Below the pieces are notes generated by a model. It was not told the origin of the DNA. It did no database searches and saw nothing but the letters and a program-made list of their open reading frames with translations. A DNA stretch of 35,135 nucleotides from contig NW_003143807.1 in assembly GCF_000003605.2 (NCBI RefSeq), forward strand, positions 118,486 through 153,620, written 5' to 3'. The stretch is from Saccoglossus kowalevskii (taxonomy: Eukaryota; Hemichordata; Enteropneusta; Harrimaniidae). Made by a program: the position numbers and the translations under genes. Within the stretch, counting starts at the first letter, position 1. Each line of letters begins with the position of its first letter. Positions 33,696 through 35,135 of the stretch are shown piece by piece.

Positions 33696-34478
33696 AGACT
33701 CATTGATTGCCCAATTTTCAGTCAAGTTATTTGATCTCGTCTGGACCCTCTGATGTTTCCTGCAATACTACTGTTTTCATACAGGGTTGAGACTGGGGAG
33801 TGTTTGACCAATAAAAGAAGTATATCTGTTATGTGCAAATACCATCTGTCGGATTTATAGCATTTATAATTTACTTTTTGCAAATCACAAACAATCTTCT
33901 CACTCCATCACTACTCACATATTTTATTTTGTCTGTACACTTGCTATGTCATTTATCCGATGCATTTCATCAAAAGATTCAAGTAAAATGTTCACTGCTT
34001 CAGATTTAAAAAAAAAATGTCCTTGTTCATTTGTCTCTTGAAATTAAAGGTTTTTTTTAGTATCATAACTTTCATGTTTGCAGGAATTGAAACCTCGTCA
34101 GTTACATCATGCTAACGCAAAAATGGCAGCAAATTGTTTGTGCTAAGTTTTATATGTTTTTATCTGACTAGCAGCAAATATGATTAAAGATTGCACATAA
34201 AAATTCAATTACTCTCGTCTTGACATGCGTTATATTCTGCATGCCTAGGATAATTGTGGTATTCATCATCTATTTCTACATTTTCTACTATATACTGGTA
34301 CATTTTCAAGAATATCTGCTCATGATATAATTTTGGAAAAATCCAGACCCTACTAATTAATTAACTAATTAGTTCCCTTTCGGGCACTACTCTGTGTCCG
34401 ACCTGTATCTTGGACATGCCTGTACTGATTACATTCAAACACTTACATCTTACATAATATACAATCACTGTCATTTTT
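33696..34478. other. 3' flank of EMC6
   Basis: Contains the likely EMC6 3' UTR and the polyadenylation signal listed separately. Beyond that, no gene or repeat is recognised until the hairpin at 34479. Confidence 0.5.
33810..33815 (+). terminator. EMC6: Candidate EMC6 polyadenylation signal AATAAA
   Basis: The first canonical hexamer after the EMC6 stop codon, 115 nt downstream. It is followed within about 20-30 nt by the T/G-containing stretch TCTGTTATGTG. The cleavage site itself cannot be seen. Confidence 0.5.
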
Positions 34479-34510
34479 GACTCCCATGTGCGAAGCACAA
34501 AATGGGAGTC
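34479..34510. repeat. Two-stage hairpin at the start of a dispersed repeat
   Basis: GACTCCCAT at 34479-34487 pairs perfectly with ATGGGAGTC at 34502-34510. Inside it GTGC-GAA-GCAC forms a second stem. It directly precedes the TG-rich tract and tandem units and so probably marks one end of the repeat. Confidence 0.7.
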
Positions 34511-35135
34511 TTTGCAGTTAGTGTGTCTGTATGTGTGTGTGTATGTGTGTATGTGTGTATGTGTGTGTGTGTGTATGTGTGTCCGACTGTTCCACTGCTA
34601 TCTCAAGAACCATACATCGGTTTTTGATGAAACTTGGTGCATAGATGCTCTGGGCCAATGCGCAGATTTGATTAGGTTTTGGTAAAAATCCATGCTCGTT
34701 AATTACCTAATTTGCATGATAATTAGCTAATTTTTAGCTGTTCTATGACTGTTCCACTGATATCTAAAGAACCACTCATTGGATTTTGATGAAACTTGGT
34801 ACATAGATGCTCTGAACATATGCGCAGATTTGATTAATTTTTGGTAAAAATCCGTGCATATTAATTACCTAATTTGCATGATAATTAGCTATTTTTTAGT
34901 GGTTCCATGACTGTTCCACTGATATCTAAACAACCACTCATTGGATTTTGATGAAACTTGGTACATAGATGCTCTGAACTCATGCTAGGTTTTGATTAGT
35001 TTTTGGTAATAATCCGTGGATACTAATTACCTAATTTGCATAATGATTAGTCAATTTTCGGTTTTTCCACTGATATCTCAAGTACTAATCATCACATTTC
35101 AATGAAACTTGGTACATAGATGTCATACGACACTG
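34511..35135. repeat. TG-rich microsatellite followed by tandem units of about 160 bp
   Basis: 34519-34580 is a GTGTGT/GTATGT tract. From about 34583 a unit repeats with starts near 34583, 34747, 34909 and 35062. Each unit has TGTTCCACTGATATCT, then GATGAAACTTGGTACATAGA, then TTTGGTAAAAATCCGTG and AATTACCTAATTTGCAT. The array runs off the right edge. The 65-codon open frame across the TG tract is an artefact of the repeat. Confidence 0.85.

Overview
The window looks like AT-rich nuclear DNA from an animal. Genes are split by GT-AG introns, non-coding DNA is extensive, palindromic MITE-like repeats and minisatellites are common, and there is one 341-base assembly gap. EMC6 and homologues of the kinase DSTYK make it metazoan. 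A local expansion of DSTYK-like genes with an intact GTPase, together with the repeat style, suggests a marine invertebrate, possibly a deuterostome such as amphioxus or a hemichordate. The species cannot be fixed from this sequence.

Layout: 1-430 is a 28-bp minisatellite. 1021-1325 is a short TTAA-flanked inverted-repeat element. 1512-17932 holds three paralogous four-exon genes: A (minus, 1512-5017), B (minus, 7975-11372) and C (plus, 11954-17932). B and C are head to head across about 580 bp. I assembled each from splice sites, and all three share intron positions and phases (0, 2, 0). Each product of about 880-955 residues has a dynamin-like GTPase, a long helical middle and a C-terminal kinase fold related to DSTYK. 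The GTPase motifs are canonical, but the kinase motifs are eroded: partly in C, severely in A and B. From memory, vertebrate DSTYK is the other way round, with an active kinase and no clean P-loop.

17933-22459 is gene-poor. 22460-25205 (minus) is a two-coding-exon gene for a 451-residue protein with three C-terminal zinc fingers and an unrecognised N-terminal block. About 325 bp from its presumed upstream non-coding exon, in the opposite direction, lies EMC6 (26947-33695, plus). EMC6 encodes a subunit of the ER membrane protein complex in six coding exons, one of them only 20 nt. Its introns carry several repeat copies. The right edge (34479-35135) is a repeat made of a hairpin, a TG-rich microsatellite and tandem units of about 160 bp.

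The most notable biology is the GTPase-pseudokinase cluster. Copies A and B also share a block of near-identity, introns included, flanked by much more diverged exons, which suggests gene conversion. No tRNA, rRNA, CRISPR or viral gene was recognised. All gene models are read by eye from splice signals and paralogue comparison.
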